From contig CAVWCW010000013.1 in NCBI GenBank assembly GCA_963753615.1, positions 1 through 64,000 on the forward strand: a DNA stretch of 64,000 nt, written 5' to 3'. This DNA is from CAVWCW01 sp963753615 (GTDB taxonomy: Bacteria; Pseudomonadota; Gammaproteobacteria; Chromatiales; Chromatiaceae). Of this stretch, positions 1 to 8,511 are shown piece after piece. The notes under the pieces were generated by a model. That model made no database searches, was not told where the DNA came from, and saw nothing but the letters and a program-made list of their open reading frames with translations. Position numbers and translations under genes: made by a program. How positions within the stretch are numbered: position 1 is the stretch's first letter; the number at the start of each line of letters is the position of its first letter.

Positions 1-1249
1 CCAAGGTGAGGTCAGAGGTGCCGCGGCGGAACTGGATCGGCTGCACCTTGAGGGTGCCGACCTCCTTCAGCCGCTCCCAGCCGGCGTCCGCCAAGGGCTC
101 GAACGGACGCGCCAGTGGGTCCCCCGCCGCCGCCGGACCCTGGCCGCCCTGGCGCAGGTAGAGATCGGCCAGGAACTGGCGGTTGGTGATGCGGTAGGGA
201 TCGCCACCCGGCAGGGGGTCGCGGGAGAAGTCTCCGTTTTCCACCAGGATGCGGGTGGTGGCGGTGATGGTCTCCACCAGCCCCTGCCCGGGCGTAGTGC
301 CGCCGTCAGGGGCGATACCGTACCAGAGGGCGCCGTTTTCGTTCAGTCCGACCCACGACACCCCACGCAGCATGGCGTCCACCTGGGAGGCCTGCAGGCC
401 GGTGTCCTCGACCACTTCCGCCCGCAGCTGGGACGGGCGCTGGAGGTAATCCCGCAGCACCTGGAAGTAGGCGTCGAGCAGCACCGCCACCGCCTCCGGT
501 TGTTGGCGGGAGAACTCACGCCCAACCACCAGCACATCGACGATCAGGCGCTCGGTGTCGTCGCTACCAATCAGCTTGACGATCTCGGATTGCGCCAGGG
601 CCCGGGAGACATCGGGCTCCCAGAGCACCGCGGCCTGGGCCTTGCCGGCCAGCAGGCGCTCCAGTGCCTCCGAGGAGCCGTTGGTTTCGAGCCGCCAGCG
701 GCCCTTGCCGCCGCGCAACTGGGGAATATCGAAGTGCGCTCCGATGGCCTTGAGCAGGTGCTCGCTGGGCGAGGCCGGGGTGAAGGCGATCTTGAGCTCC
801 GGGCGCTCGCGCAACTGGTCGAGGCTGGCCAGCTCGCCGCGCCGGGCGACCAAGGCATCGCCGCCCTTGGACTCGTCGATCACCGCCACCACGGTGCCGG
901 GAAAGTCGAGTTCGGCGCCATTGAGCAGGAAGGCGTCCACGGTGGTGACGGCGAACTGCAGCTCGCCGTCGAGCAGGCGGCGAAAGCGCCGCGCGTAGTC
1001 GGCGTCGTCGTTCTCGCATCGCAACAGGTATCCGGCCTGGCGCAGCCGGCGCTGCATGGTCTGAGAACAGAGCGGGAAGTAGCCCACCCAGTTGTCCATG
1101 CCGATATTCAGCACCCCCTTGGTGGCGTGGGCATCGGAGGTCTGGCGTTGGGTGCTGTCCTGGAGCATCGGCAGCAGCAAACGGGCCCCGAAAATGACGC
1201 CGAGCCCGACTACCAGGAGCAGAATCACCGCCTTGACGTGGCCGCTCAT
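1..1249 (-). CDS. NMT1/THI5-like periplasmic substrate-binding protein, partial
   Basis: The gene starts at an ATG (1249) and runs off the left edge after about 416 codons, so its C-terminus is missing. The N-terminus has one hydrophobic anchor or signal segment (VILLLVVGLGVIFGARLLL) and then a type-2 periplasmic-binding-protein fold of the nitrate/taurine/thiamine-precursor class, with the opening GVLNIGMDNWVGYFP. The last visible part, VGTLKVQPIQFRRGTSDLT, resembles the lead-in to an OmpA-like domain, so the protein may be a binding-protein/OmpA fusion like the gene at 2068-3798. It begins 5 bp after the vWA gene and is probably co-transcribed with it. The ligand is unknown. Confidence 0.75.
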   Translation of the reverse strand, partial: MSGHVKAVILLLVVGLGVIFGARLLLPMLQDSTQRQTSDAHATKGVLNIGMDNWVGYFPLCSQTMQRRLRQAGYLLRCENDDADYARRFRRLLDGELQFAVTTVDAFLLNGAELDFPGTVVAVIDESKGGDALVARRGELASLDQLRERPELKIAFTPASPSEHLLKAIGAHFDIPQLRGGKGRWRLETNGSSEALERLLAGKAQAAVLWEPDVSRALAQSEIVKLIGSDDTERLIVDVLVVGREFSRQQPEAVAVLLDAYFQVLRDYLQRPSQLRAEVVEDTGLQASQVDAMLRGVSWVGLNENGALWYGIAPDGGTTPGQGLVETITATTRILVENGDFSRDPLPGGDPYRITNRQFLADLYLRQGGQGPAAAGDPLARPFEPLADAGWERLKEVGTLKVQPIQFRRGTSDLTL

Positions 1250-1254
1250 CGGGC

Positions 1255-2058
1255 TCAGTCGGCGAATTGGGAGAGCGTGAAGTCCGGGGCCTCGGCCAAT
1301 ACCGTCTCCAGACCCTGCTGCAGGGCCTGGGGGTTGTTGGCTGAACGATAGTAGGTGCGCCCAGGCTGGTTGAGGGGATGGCGCTCGCCGATACAGAAGC
1401 CGATGGTGTGCACCACCACCGGCGATTCACCTAGGATGCGGTTGACCGCAGGGGTGGGATCCTCGCCCTTGCTGGCCTGGCCATCGGTTACCACCACCAG
1501 ATGATATTCCCCGTAGCCAAGCTGGCGACGCCCCTGCTCCAGCAGCCGGTCATAGGCCAGCTCCAAAGCGCTACGGAGCGGAGTGCTGGCATTGACGCTC
1601 ACGGCCTGTACCGCCTGCCGGAAGGCATCGCGGTTGCCCGCTCCCAGCGACAGGCGTTCGGACAGCCCCTTGCCGTCGAACACCGCCAGCCCCAGGTTGG
1701 CCTGGGCGGGCACCGAATCGGCAAAGCTCGCCAAGGCAGTGCGCGCCACCTCGATCTTGCGCTTGCCCTCGGAGCACTCGGTCTCGCTCATGCTCCCCGA
1801 GCCGTCCAACACCACGAAGTAGTTGAGGGCGAACCGATCCGGGGCCAGGCCCTTGCCCGCTTCGGCGGACTCCGGCGGCCAACTGTTGCGAGGGTTCAGG
1901 GCATAGCCGGGCTGGGCCGGTGCGCCGGACCCAGCAGGGCTCAAGGCTGCGGGCGGCGCGGCCGGGGGCGGCGCCTCTTCGCTCAGCCAGGCGTATAGGC
2001 CAAAGCCGACGGCCGCCATCACCAGCAGCCGATTGAGCGTTAACTTGGAGCCTGCCAT
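1255..2058 (-). CDS. von Willebrand factor A domain protein, membrane-anchored
   Basis: This 267-aa protein has an N-terminal hydrophobic segment (LLVMAAVGFGLYAWL), a proline/alanine-rich linker, and a vWA domain from about residue 75 to the end. The metal-ion-dependent adhesion site DGSGSMS is intact, with the downstream Thr in STPLRSAL and VVTDGQASKGED as the other MIDAS parts. Such proteins usually act as extracytoplasmic scaffolds or partners of AAA ATPases. It lies 9 bp after the upstream binding-protein/OmpA gene and 5 bp before the next one, so the three form an operon. A partnership with the divergent AAA ATPase at 3937-5409 is an inference from proximity only. Confidence 0.85.
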   Translation of the reverse strand: MAGSKLTLNRLLVMAAVGFGLYAWLSEEAPPPAAPPAALSPAGSGAPAQPGYALNPRNSWPPESAEAGKGLAPDRFALNYFVVLDGSGSMSETECSEGKRKIEVARTALASFADSVPAQANLGLAVFDGKGLSERLSLGAGNRDAFRQAVQAVSVNASTPLRSALELAYDRLLEQGRRQLGYGEYHLVVVTDGQASKGEDPTPAVNRILGESPVVVHTIGFCIGERHPLNQPGRTYYRSANNPQALQQGLETVLAEAPDFTLSQFAD

Positions 2059-2067
2059 TCCGATCTC

Positions 2068-3798
2068 CTAGAGCGGCTTGAACACGGATTCTTCCGCTTC
2101 GACCTGGATGATGCGGAACTCCACCCGCATATTGTCCCGCCACTCGCGCTCGTTCTTGGGGGCGCAGGGGTCGGAGCCGCAGACGCCGCTCCTGGGCTTG
2201 GCGATGCCGTGGCCCACCACCGCGAACTGGCTGGCGTCCAGATTGATGCCCTGGGCGTTGCCGAACTGGAGCAGGCTGTCGCGCACCGCCACCGCCCGCG
2301 ACAGGCTCAGGTTCTTGGCCGACTGCTTGACCCGCCCGAGCACCAGCTCGGACTCCCCTTCTTTTTTCTTGCGCAGGTAGCCCATGGGGTCGCTGTGACC
2401 CTCGACCGTAATAATGGCCCCGCCGTAGGTCGAGGCCAGGTCCACCACCCGTTCGAACGCGTCGCTGTAGAGGTCGGCGGAAAAGGTGTTCTGGTTCGGC
2501 TTGAAGAAGATCTCGAAGGCAAACAGCTCGCCCTCCCCCAGGGTGCCCTGGAGCTGGCGCCGGGCCACCACCGAGGCGACCTGCTCGGTGTCGAAGCGGG
2601 CGCCAGCGGCGGTGTCCGTCTTCGCCAGGCCCTGGCCCAGGGCGTCGTAGTCCCAGCCGGCCTGTTCCAGCGTGGATTGCCCGCGCATCAGGCCGATTGC
2701 GGCGAAGGCGCCTTGGATCTCCGCGGTCAGCTTGGACAGGCTGCGCGGGAACTTCGGGTTGGCGAAGAAATCGCGGTTGCCCGGGTAGCCCACCAGTTCG
2801 GCGTCGGCATACAGGCCCTCGGTATCGGCCAGGGCCTGGGGGCTGTCGAGCAGGAGCTCGGCGGCGGCGGTGAAGCTGCGGCGATAGCCCGCCTGGTCCG
2901 CCTGGCGGTTGGCCACCAGGGCCTGCAGCCGCTCCTGGCCCTGCAGAAGGCCGCGCACAAAGGCCTCGACCTGCGCGCGGTTGGCTTCGAGGTAGTCGCT
3001 GCGCACCGCGTAGACGTCGGCGATGATCCGGTTGGCGGTCTTGGTGGAAAGCAGGATGCGGGCCCCGCGCACCGAGTCTTCCGCCCCGGTGCCCACGGTG
3101 CCGTTGGAGGTCAGTGCCAGGGCGTCGGGGATGATCACCAGGGCGGCGTCCACGTCCGCCTCGTACAGGGCAGCCATCGGTGAATCGTCGCTGCCGGTCA
3201 GGTCAGGCAGCCAGCGCAGTTTCACGTCGGCAGCGGACAGCCCGGCGTCGGCCAGGATCTTGGTAAGGTAGTCCACATGCGGCCCGTAGGCCTGCAAAGC
3301 GATGGTCTTGCCCTTGAGCCCGGCGGCGGACAGGATGCCGGGCTTCACCACCAGGGCGTCGCCGCCCGCGGACCAAGTAAGCTGGGCGATCACCACCGGC
3401 TTGGTGCGGGGGTCCCGCCCCAGCAGCTCGGCGGCCATGTTGATCATGCCCAGGGTGCCGCGCAGGTAGGGGGTCTTGCCGGACAGGTAGTCGGCGAGCT
3501 GGCGGGGGAACTTGTCTTCGCGAACCAGCCGCAGGTCCAGGCCCTGGCGGTCGAACAGGCTGCCCTTGGCGGTGCCGGCCTTATCGCCGTTGGCGTGGAT
3601 GGTGGCGATGTCGCCGCCCCAAGTGATCAAGGGCACCTGCACCGGACCCGGCTGGACAGGCTGCACCCCGGTCTTTACCACTTCGGTGAGCGGTGGCGAC
3701 TGGACATAGCCCGGCGCCGCCCGGGCGCTTGCCGCCGCGAGGGCAAACAGCGTGCATCCGAGGGAAAACAGGAGCGAGCGGGAAAAACCGTTAAGCAT
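2068..3798 (-). CDS. Substrate-binding protein fused to an OmpA-like domain
   Basis: I chose the ATG at 3798, which opens MLNGFSRSLLFSLGCTLF, over the in-frame start 48 bp upstream. It is preceded by a GGGAG ribosome site and gives a clean signal peptide ending SARA/APGY. Residues 30-400 form a nitrate/taurine-type periplasmic binding domain (PLITWGGDIATIHANGDKAG near the start). The last 150 residues form an OmpA-like peptidoglycan-binding domain with the VEGHSDPMG and NMRVEFRI landmarks. The product is 576 aa. It is the first gene of a three-gene operon with the vWA protein and a second binding protein. The fusion suggests a sensor or scaffold tied to the cell wall. The ligand cannot be read from the sequence. 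Confidence 0.82.
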   Translation of the reverse strand: MLNGFSRSLLFSLGCTLFALAAASARAAPGYVQSPPLTEVVKTGVQPVQPGPVQVPLITWGGDIATIHANGDKAGTAKGSLFDRQGLDLRLVREDKFPRQLADYLSGKTPYLRGTLGMINMAAELLGRDPRTKPVVIAQLTWSAGGDALVVKPGILSAAGLKGKTIALQAYGPHVDYLTKILADAGLSAADVKLRWLPDLTGSDDSPMAALYEADVDAALVIIPDALALTSNGTVGTGAEDSVRGARILLSTKTANRIIADVYAVRSDYLEANRAQVEAFVRGLLQGQERLQALVANRQADQAGYRRSFTAAAELLLDSPQALADTEGLYADAELVGYPGNRDFFANPKFPRSLSKLTAEIQGAFAAIGLMRGQSTLEQAGWDYDALGQGLAKTDTAAGARFDTEQVASVVARRQLQGTLGEGELFAFEIFFKPNQNTFSADLYSDAFERVVDLASTYGGAIITVEGHSDPMGYLRKKKEGESELVLGRVKQSAKNLSLSRAVAVRDSLLQFGNAQGINLDASQFAVVGHGIAKPRSGVCGSDPCAPKNEREWRDNMRVEFRIIQVEAEESVFKPL

Positions 3799-3936
3799 GA
3801 CGACTCCCTTGCGCCAGTGGCGCGGGAAGCGGGCGGAATACATCACCGCACCGCAACCCTAGTTGTTGTATTCTTTCAACGCCATTCTAAAGACTGCGTG
3901 GCCGGCGTGGCAACCGGCGTCAACCAGGAGTCGAAG

Positions 3937-5409
3937 ATGTCGGATCTGGGAGATTTGGAGCTTATCGTCCGTTCGCGGGTGCCCCTGATCAATGTTCAGA
4001 CCCGGGAAGAGCCGCGCCTGGTGGAACTGTTTCGCCGGGTCGCCCGGCGTCAGGGCCTGCCCTTGTATCGCTGGATGGCCAGTGACGGGTTGCAGCGGCT
4101 GGACGGGGGTTCCCAGGCATATCCCGAACACCGCAAACCGGCCGAGGCCCTGGCCCAGATTCGCGCCCTGTCCTCGCCGGGGATCTTCCTGCTGTTGGAC
4201 TTCCACCCCTATCTCAAGGAACCGCTGGTGGTGCGTCTGCTGCGCGACATCGCCCAGCGCCAGCAACACAGCGGCCAGACCCTGGTGCTGTCCAGCCCGG
4301 AACTGGATCTGCCGCCGGAGCTGAGCCATCACGCCGCCGGTTTCGAGCTGGCGCTGCCCGACCGCGAGGCCCTCGACCAGCTGGTGGTCGACGAGGCCCG
4401 GGCCTGGACCCAGGGCAACCCCGGCAGCAAGGTGCAGGCCCGGTCGGCGGCCCTGGACGCCTTTACCCAGAACCTGATCGGTCTGACCCTGGCCGATGCC
4501 CGGCGTCTGGTGCGCAACGCCATCGCCGACGACGGCGCCATCACCGACCAGGACGTGGAGGGCCTGCGCCAGGCCAAGTACGAGCTGCTGAACCAGGGCG
4601 GGGTGCTGTCGTTCGAACTGGACGCGGTGGCGATGGAGGACGTGGCCGGCCTGCACAACCTCAAGCGCTGGCTGACGCGGCGCCGGCCGGTGTTCCTGGC
4701 ACCCGATCCGCCGCCCGGGCTAGACACGCCCAAGGGCGTGCTCTTGCTCGGCGTGCAGGGGGCCGGGAAGAGCCTGGCGGCCAAGGCGGTGGCGGGCGCC
4801 TGGCAGGTACCGCTGCTGCGCCTGGACTTCGCCACCCTGTACAACAAGTACTATGGCGAGACCGAGCGCAACCTGCGCGACTCCCTCAAGACCGCGGGCA
4901 TGATGGCCCCCTGCGTGCTCTGGATCGACGAGATCGAGAAGGGCCTGGCCAGCGACCAGGAGGGCGGCCCCTCGCGGCGCATCCTGGGCACCCTGCTGAC
5001 CTGGATGGCCGAGCGCAAGGACCGGGTGTTCTTCGTCGCCACCGCCAACGACATCCAGTCCCTGCCCCCGGAGCTGCTGCGCAAGGGACGCTTCGACGAG
5101 ATCTTCTTCGTCGATCTGCCCGATCCCGAGGTACGCCGGGCGATCTTCCGCATCCACCTGAACAAGCGCGGTCAGGAGAGCGAACAGTTCGACCTGGAGG
5201 ATTTGGCCGCCGCGGCCGAGGGCTTCTCGGGCGCCGAGATCGAGCAGGCGGTGGTGTCCGCCCTCTACACCGCCCACGCCGAGCAGCAGCAGCTCGGCAC
5301 CGAGCACGTCCGCGCCGAGCTGGAACAGACCCGCCCCCTGTCGGTGCTGATGGCAGAAGACATCGCCTACCTGCGGGCCTGGGCCGCCGAGCGCACAGTG
5401 CCCGCCTGA
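3937..5409 (+). CDS. AAA ATPase, Ycf46-like
   Basis: The 490-aa product starts at an ATG preceded by CAGGAG. A longer in-frame extension back to 3277 is antisense to the neighbouring gene and is rejected. The N-terminal 230 residues form the regulatory domain typical of the cyanobacterial/plastid Ycf46 group. The AAA core follows, with Walker A GVQGAGKS (about residue 270), Walker B CVLWIDEIEKG, sensor-1 FFVATAND and the arginine-finger region RKGRFDEIFFVDLPDP. The C-terminal lid contains GFSGAEIEQAV. It is transcribed away from the vWA/OmpA operon across a 138-bp gap. The substrate is unknown. Confidence 0.88.
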   Translation: MSDLGDLELIVRSRVPLINVQTREEPRLVELFRRVARRQGLPLYRWMASDGLQRLDGGSQAYPEHRKPAEALAQIRALSSPGIFLLLDFHPYLKEPLVVRLLRDIAQRQQHSGQTLVLSSPELDLPPELSHHAAGFELALPDREALDQLVVDEARAWTQGNPGSKVQARSAALDAFTQNLIGLTLADARRLVRNAIADDGAITDQDVEGLRQAKYELLNQGGVLSFELDAVAMEDVAGLHNLKRWLTRRRPVFLAPDPPPGLDTPKGVLLLGVQGAGKSLAAKAVAGAWQVPLLRLDFATLYNKYYGETERNLRDSLKTAGMMAPCVLWIDEIEKGLASDQEGGPSRRILGTLLTWMAERKDRVFFVATANDIQSLPPELLRKGRFDEIFFVDLPDPEVRRAIFRIHLNKRGQESEQFDLEDLAAAAEGFSGAEIEQAVVSALYTAHAEQQQLGTEHVRAELEQTRPLSVLMAEDIAYLRAWAAERTVPA

Positions 5410-5457
5410 GGCCCGCCGGTCCGACGCTTTCGTGGCGGGCGACCTTGGCCGCTCAAT

Positions 5458-6684
5458 CTATCTGCCAAGGCGTTCCGGGCTCGCCTCGCTTACCGCCAGC
5501 GACCTCCACTGCTCCGCCCTGCCCCGGACCGAAGGGTCCGTTTTCGCACGCTCCAACGCAGCGATCGCTGCGCCGTGGTTCTGTTGATTGTAATGGGCTA
5601 TCCCCAGGAGGAGATTTGAAGCGCCGTATTCGGGCTCTCCGTCGAATCGTTCGATATCTTCCAACGCGCGTATGACTCGATTCCAGTCGTCCATCTGCGA
5701 CGCGATTTGCGCATACCTGAGAGACAACTCTGCGCTTGGCTGCTCCTCGAGAGCGTTCTGCAATGCCTCCAGGGAGCGGTCCATCTCCTTGGCGCCTAGC
5801 CAGGCTTCGCTCAACAGCAACCAATTTTTCCGATTAGAGGCAACCGCACCCCGATCCAGCGCCGACCGCAGCAAATCCGCAGCCTTCAACGGCGCTTTCA
5901 TATACATGTAATAATGAGCGAGCCTGATGAGGTCCAGCTCATCTTTGAGCATACCTTGCTTGTAGGCGAGTTCCATTAGGGCCAATGCCCGTTCATCCTG
6001 CTCCAGCGTCTGGTATATGCCCGATAGGTTCAGCCAATACTTCTTCTGATCGGGAAACAGGACAACCATCTGCTGCAATAACTCGGCTGCATCCCCGAGC
6101 CGTTGGGTATCGTAGTAGAGCGTCAGCAACTGCTGGTACCAAAGTTCCTTCGCTTGGCCCTGCATGGAAATGGCCTGCTGCAGATGCTCGATCGCTTCTT
6201 GATAGCGCTCGAGCCGGGCATTTACCCACCCGGCCAGCGCGTGAGCGTCGGCACTCGGAGCCGCTTCGAGCGAAAACCATTTTTCCAGGCTCTCGAGCGC
6301 CGCTGCATATTGCTGATTCGAAACCTGAAGTTGGGCCACGACATAAAGCGTGTTCTTCGTCGCCGGGCGGGACAGGGCGTTCAGCTCGAGGCACTGGAGC
6401 AATGCGTCGACCGCCTCCGAATAGCGCTCGCTCTCGGCGTACAAATAACCGTAGGTTTGCAGCAAAAGCGCACTCTCGTAGCGCCTGCTCGCAGGGACTC
6501 GGATCTGATCCAGGCGCTCCAGGGCTTCCCTAACCTTGTTATCCTCGATCAGTTTCTGAACTTCGTTCAGACGCCGATACGTCGCTTCGCTTACCACGCC
6601 CTGGGCGAGTACCGGCTCCATCATAAGGGTCGATACCCAAACCAGCAGAATCGAATACACCAGCTGAGGGAAGCGCGCCCGCAT
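5458..6684 (-). CDS. Secreted TPR-repeat protein of the TonB locus
   Basis: This 408-aa protein has an N-terminal signal peptide (LVYSILLVWVSTLMMEPVLA/Q) followed by tetratricopeptide-type helices over almost its whole length, for example LQTYGYLYAESERYSEAVDA and YWLNLSGIYQTLEQDERALA. It is the last gene of the minus-strand TonB operon and starts 6 bp after the tonB stop codon. A periplasmic TPR protein in this position recurs beside TonB2/TtpC-type systems, where it is thought to support energy coupling at the outer membrane. It converges with the AAA ATPase gene with a 48-bp gap. The specific role here is an inference from position. Confidence 0.85.
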   Translation of the reverse strand: MRARFPQLVYSILLVWVSTLMMEPVLAQGVVSEATYRRLNEVQKLIEDNKVREALERLDQIRVPASRRYESALLLQTYGYLYAESERYSEAVDALLQCLELNALSRPATKNTLYVVAQLQVSNQQYAAALESLEKWFSLEAAPSADAHALAGWVNARLERYQEAIEHLQQAISMQGQAKELWYQQLLTLYYDTQRLGDAAELLQQMVVLFPDQKKYWLNLSGIYQTLEQDERALALMELAYKQGMLKDELDLIRLAHYYMYMKAPLKAADLLRSALDRGAVASNRKNWLLLSEAWLGAKEMDRSLEALQNALEEQPSAELSLRYAQIASQMDDWNRVIRALEDIERFDGEPEYGASNLLLGIAHYNQQNHGAAIAALERAKTDPSVRGRAEQWRSLAVSEASPERLGR

Positions 6685-6690
6685 CGTCGG

Positions 6691-7563
6691 TCATTCGCTC
6701 GAAAGCTTGAAATCGATCAATTGCGTAGCCCGGCTCTTCACGGGTTTCCCATCCACTAACCTCGGTTGGAAGCGCCATTTCCTGATCGCTCGGAGCGCAG
6801 ATCGATCAAACACCCGGCGCGGACTGGATTCCACGACCGAGGCGTCTACAACGCCGCCCTCCGCAGTGATGGTGAACACCACTTTTACCCAACCTTCCTT
6901 GCCCGCCCTCGCGGCTGCGCGCGGATAGATGGGCTCCATCCGCAGCAGCGGGATGGCCTCGCCCTGCGCCTCCCCGGCCAGACCCTCCAACCCCGGTTGT
7001 TCCGATCCGAGACCAGGAGGGTAAGGAGAGACTCCTTTCGCTGCAGGGCCGGGTTCACTTGCGTCCGGAGCCTCCGAGGTGGGGGGTGACAAAACGGGCT
7101 TGGTGACAACCGCTGGGGGTTTGGCCGGCGCTACCTTGCTCGGTTTATGCCTGGGCGGCACAGGCTTGAGCGGTTTGGGCTTCGGTGGTTCCGGCTTCTC
7201 GACCTTCGCCGTGGAAAGATCCAGAAACTTTTTCGGGTCGGGAATCACCGGCCCCGGTGCAGTGACACTTGGGGCCGCAGGTTTGGGTAGCGAGGGCGGC
7301 GGACGATCAACCACAGCCGGGGAAGGGGGCGTGGGGGGGCTAGGCGTCAGTTGCGCCCTTTGCGGCGCGGTTCGCGAGCCACTGTCCGCCGGCTTCATCG
7401 CTTCCGGCATCTTGAAATTCCGGGGCAGTTCCATCAGCGTCACCCCCCCATCCACCGGTCGCCGATTGATTTCCTTTCCCGTATCGGACAGCAACAGGGA
7501 CATAAGTAGCAACAGCGCCAACGAGATCAACCCGCCGAATAAAATGGCGAATCCGTAGCGCAT
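6691..7563 (-). CDS. tonB: TonB energy-transducing protein
   Basis: The protein has 290 residues. An N-terminal transmembrane anchor (AILFGGLISLALLLLMSLLL) is followed by a long proline/lysine-rich periplasmic spacer with Lys-Pro and Glu-Pro repeats (PEPPKPKPLKPVPPRHKP), then a C-terminal TonB domain from about residue 205 (MEPIYPRAAARAGKEGWV, ending RKWRFQPRLVDGKP). TonB spans the periplasm and passes proton-motive energy to outer-membrane receptors. It lies 2 bp after exbD in the same operon, and the TonB-dependent receptor at 10678-13191 is its obvious client. Confidence 0.93.
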   Translation of the reverse strand: MRYGFAILFGGLISLALLLLMSLLLSDTGKEINRRPVDGGVTLMELPRNFKMPEAMKPADSGSRTAPQRAQLTPSPPTPPSPAVVDRPPPSLPKPAAPSVTAPGPVIPDPKKFLDLSTAKVEKPEPPKPKPLKPVPPRHKPSKVAPAKPPAVVTKPVLSPPTSEAPDASEPGPAAKGVSPYPPGLGSEQPGLEGLAGEAQGEAIPLLRMEPIYPRAAARAGKEGWVKVVFTITAEGGVVDASVVESSPRRVFDRSALRAIRKWRFQPRLVDGKPVKSRATQLIDFKLSSE

Positions 7564-7565
7564 CG

Positions 7566-7976
7566 CTAGTCATCGGTTGGCGTCGCCGCGATCGCCACGT
7601 CAGCTACTCCGGCGGCCCGCGCCTGGTCGATAACGCGCACCAGCATTCCTGCCCTCGCATTCTTATCTGCCTGGATAACCACGCCGCCTTCCGGATTCTC
7701 CGCGTGCAACCGCTGAATCTGGGCCCTTACGGAGGCAAGGTCGACGCGGCGTCTGTCTATCCATATCTCATCGTTCGCCGTGATTCCGACAAAGATATGG
7801 GCAAGCTCTTTAGGTTCAGCCTGGTCTGCCTTGGGGCGACTGACATCCACTCCCGATTCCTTCATAAAGGAAGCCGTTACCACAAAAAAGATCAGCATAA
7901 TAAAGACCACGTCCAACATCGGCGTCATGTTGACCTCGGTCTCGTCTTCCAGACGCATGTAGCGACGGCGTCTCAT
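7566..7976 (-). CDS. exbD: Biopolymer transport protein ExbD
   Basis: The 136-aa protein has the ExbD/TolR form. A short cytoplasmic N-terminus and a single membrane helix carry the essential aspartate in MTPMLDVVFIMLIFFVV. A periplasmic domain follows (VVIQADKNARAGMLVRVIDQ). ExbD works with ExbB as the proton channel that energizes TonB. It lies between exbB (4-bp gap) and tonB (2-bp gap). Length and residues are normal for the family. Confidence 0.95.
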   Translation of the reverse strand: MRRRRYMRLEDETEVNMTPMLDVVFIMLIFFVVTASFMKESGVDVSRPKADQAEPKELAHIFVGITANDEIWIDRRRVDLASVRAQIQRLHAENPEGGVVIQADKNARAGMLVRVIDQARAAGVADVAIAATPTDD

Positions 7977-7980
7977 ACCG

Positions 7981-8511
7981 TTACCCGCTCTGTCCGTGAA
8001 ACACAGTGGTGGCTCGTTGCCGCTCCCTGCCTACGCGTTGCTGCAAATCGGCCCGAAAGAACAAACCGGACAAGGCAACCACCATCCCAGCCATGGTCGG
8101 TATGGTCGCGAGCGAAACACCCGACGCCATCGCGCGCGCATCCCCCGTCCCAGTAACCGCCATCACGTCGAACACATGAATCATTCCGACCACGGTTCCG
8201 AGTAGCCCTAGCAACGGGCAAATCGAGATCAAGGCGCCGATGAACGCCAGTGAGCGCCCGAGATTCGACATGATTTGCGAGAACTGGGCCTGGCGGATCT
8301 TGTTGGCGTGCCAAGAATTCTGATCCCGGCGGAGTGACCAGGCCTGTTCTATGCGTTTGAGATTGCTGGGATGCGTCACCCAGAGATAGAGATAACGTTC
8401 CAGGATCAACGTCCAGAGCAGGACCGAAACCAGACCTATTGCCCAGAGCACGTAACCGCCCGAATCCAGGAGGTCTTGAATCTGGTCCAGTTGGTCTGCG
8501 AACACGCTCAC
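7981..8511 (-). CDS. exbB: ExbB/TolQ proton-channel protein
   Basis: This 176-aa protein is a compact MotA/TolQ/ExbB channel subunit with three membrane helices. The first is GGYVLWAIGLVSVLLWTLIL, and the conserved LLGLLGTVVGMIHVF signature follows in the second half. The start codon is GTG and overlaps the TGA stop of the upstream TtpC-like gene (GTGA), so translation is likely coupled. It would pair with the ExbD encoded next. Short ExbB2 proteins of this length are typical where a longer TtpC-like paralogue is also present. Confidence 0.93.
   Translation of the reverse strand: MSVFADQLDQIQDLLDSGGYVLWAIGLVSVLLWTLILERYLYLWVTHPSNLKRIEQAWSLRRDQNSWHANKIRQAQFSQIMSNLGRSLAFIGALISICPLLGLLGTVVGMIHVFDVMAVTGTGDARAMASGVSLATIPTMAGMVVALSGLFFRADLQQRVGRERQRATTVFHGQSG

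Noticed and set aside
3277..3936. A 220-codon N-terminal extension of the AAA ATPase
   Set aside because: It overlaps the opposite-strand binding-protein gene and its signal peptide. The ATG at 3937 has a ribosome site and matches the usual family start.
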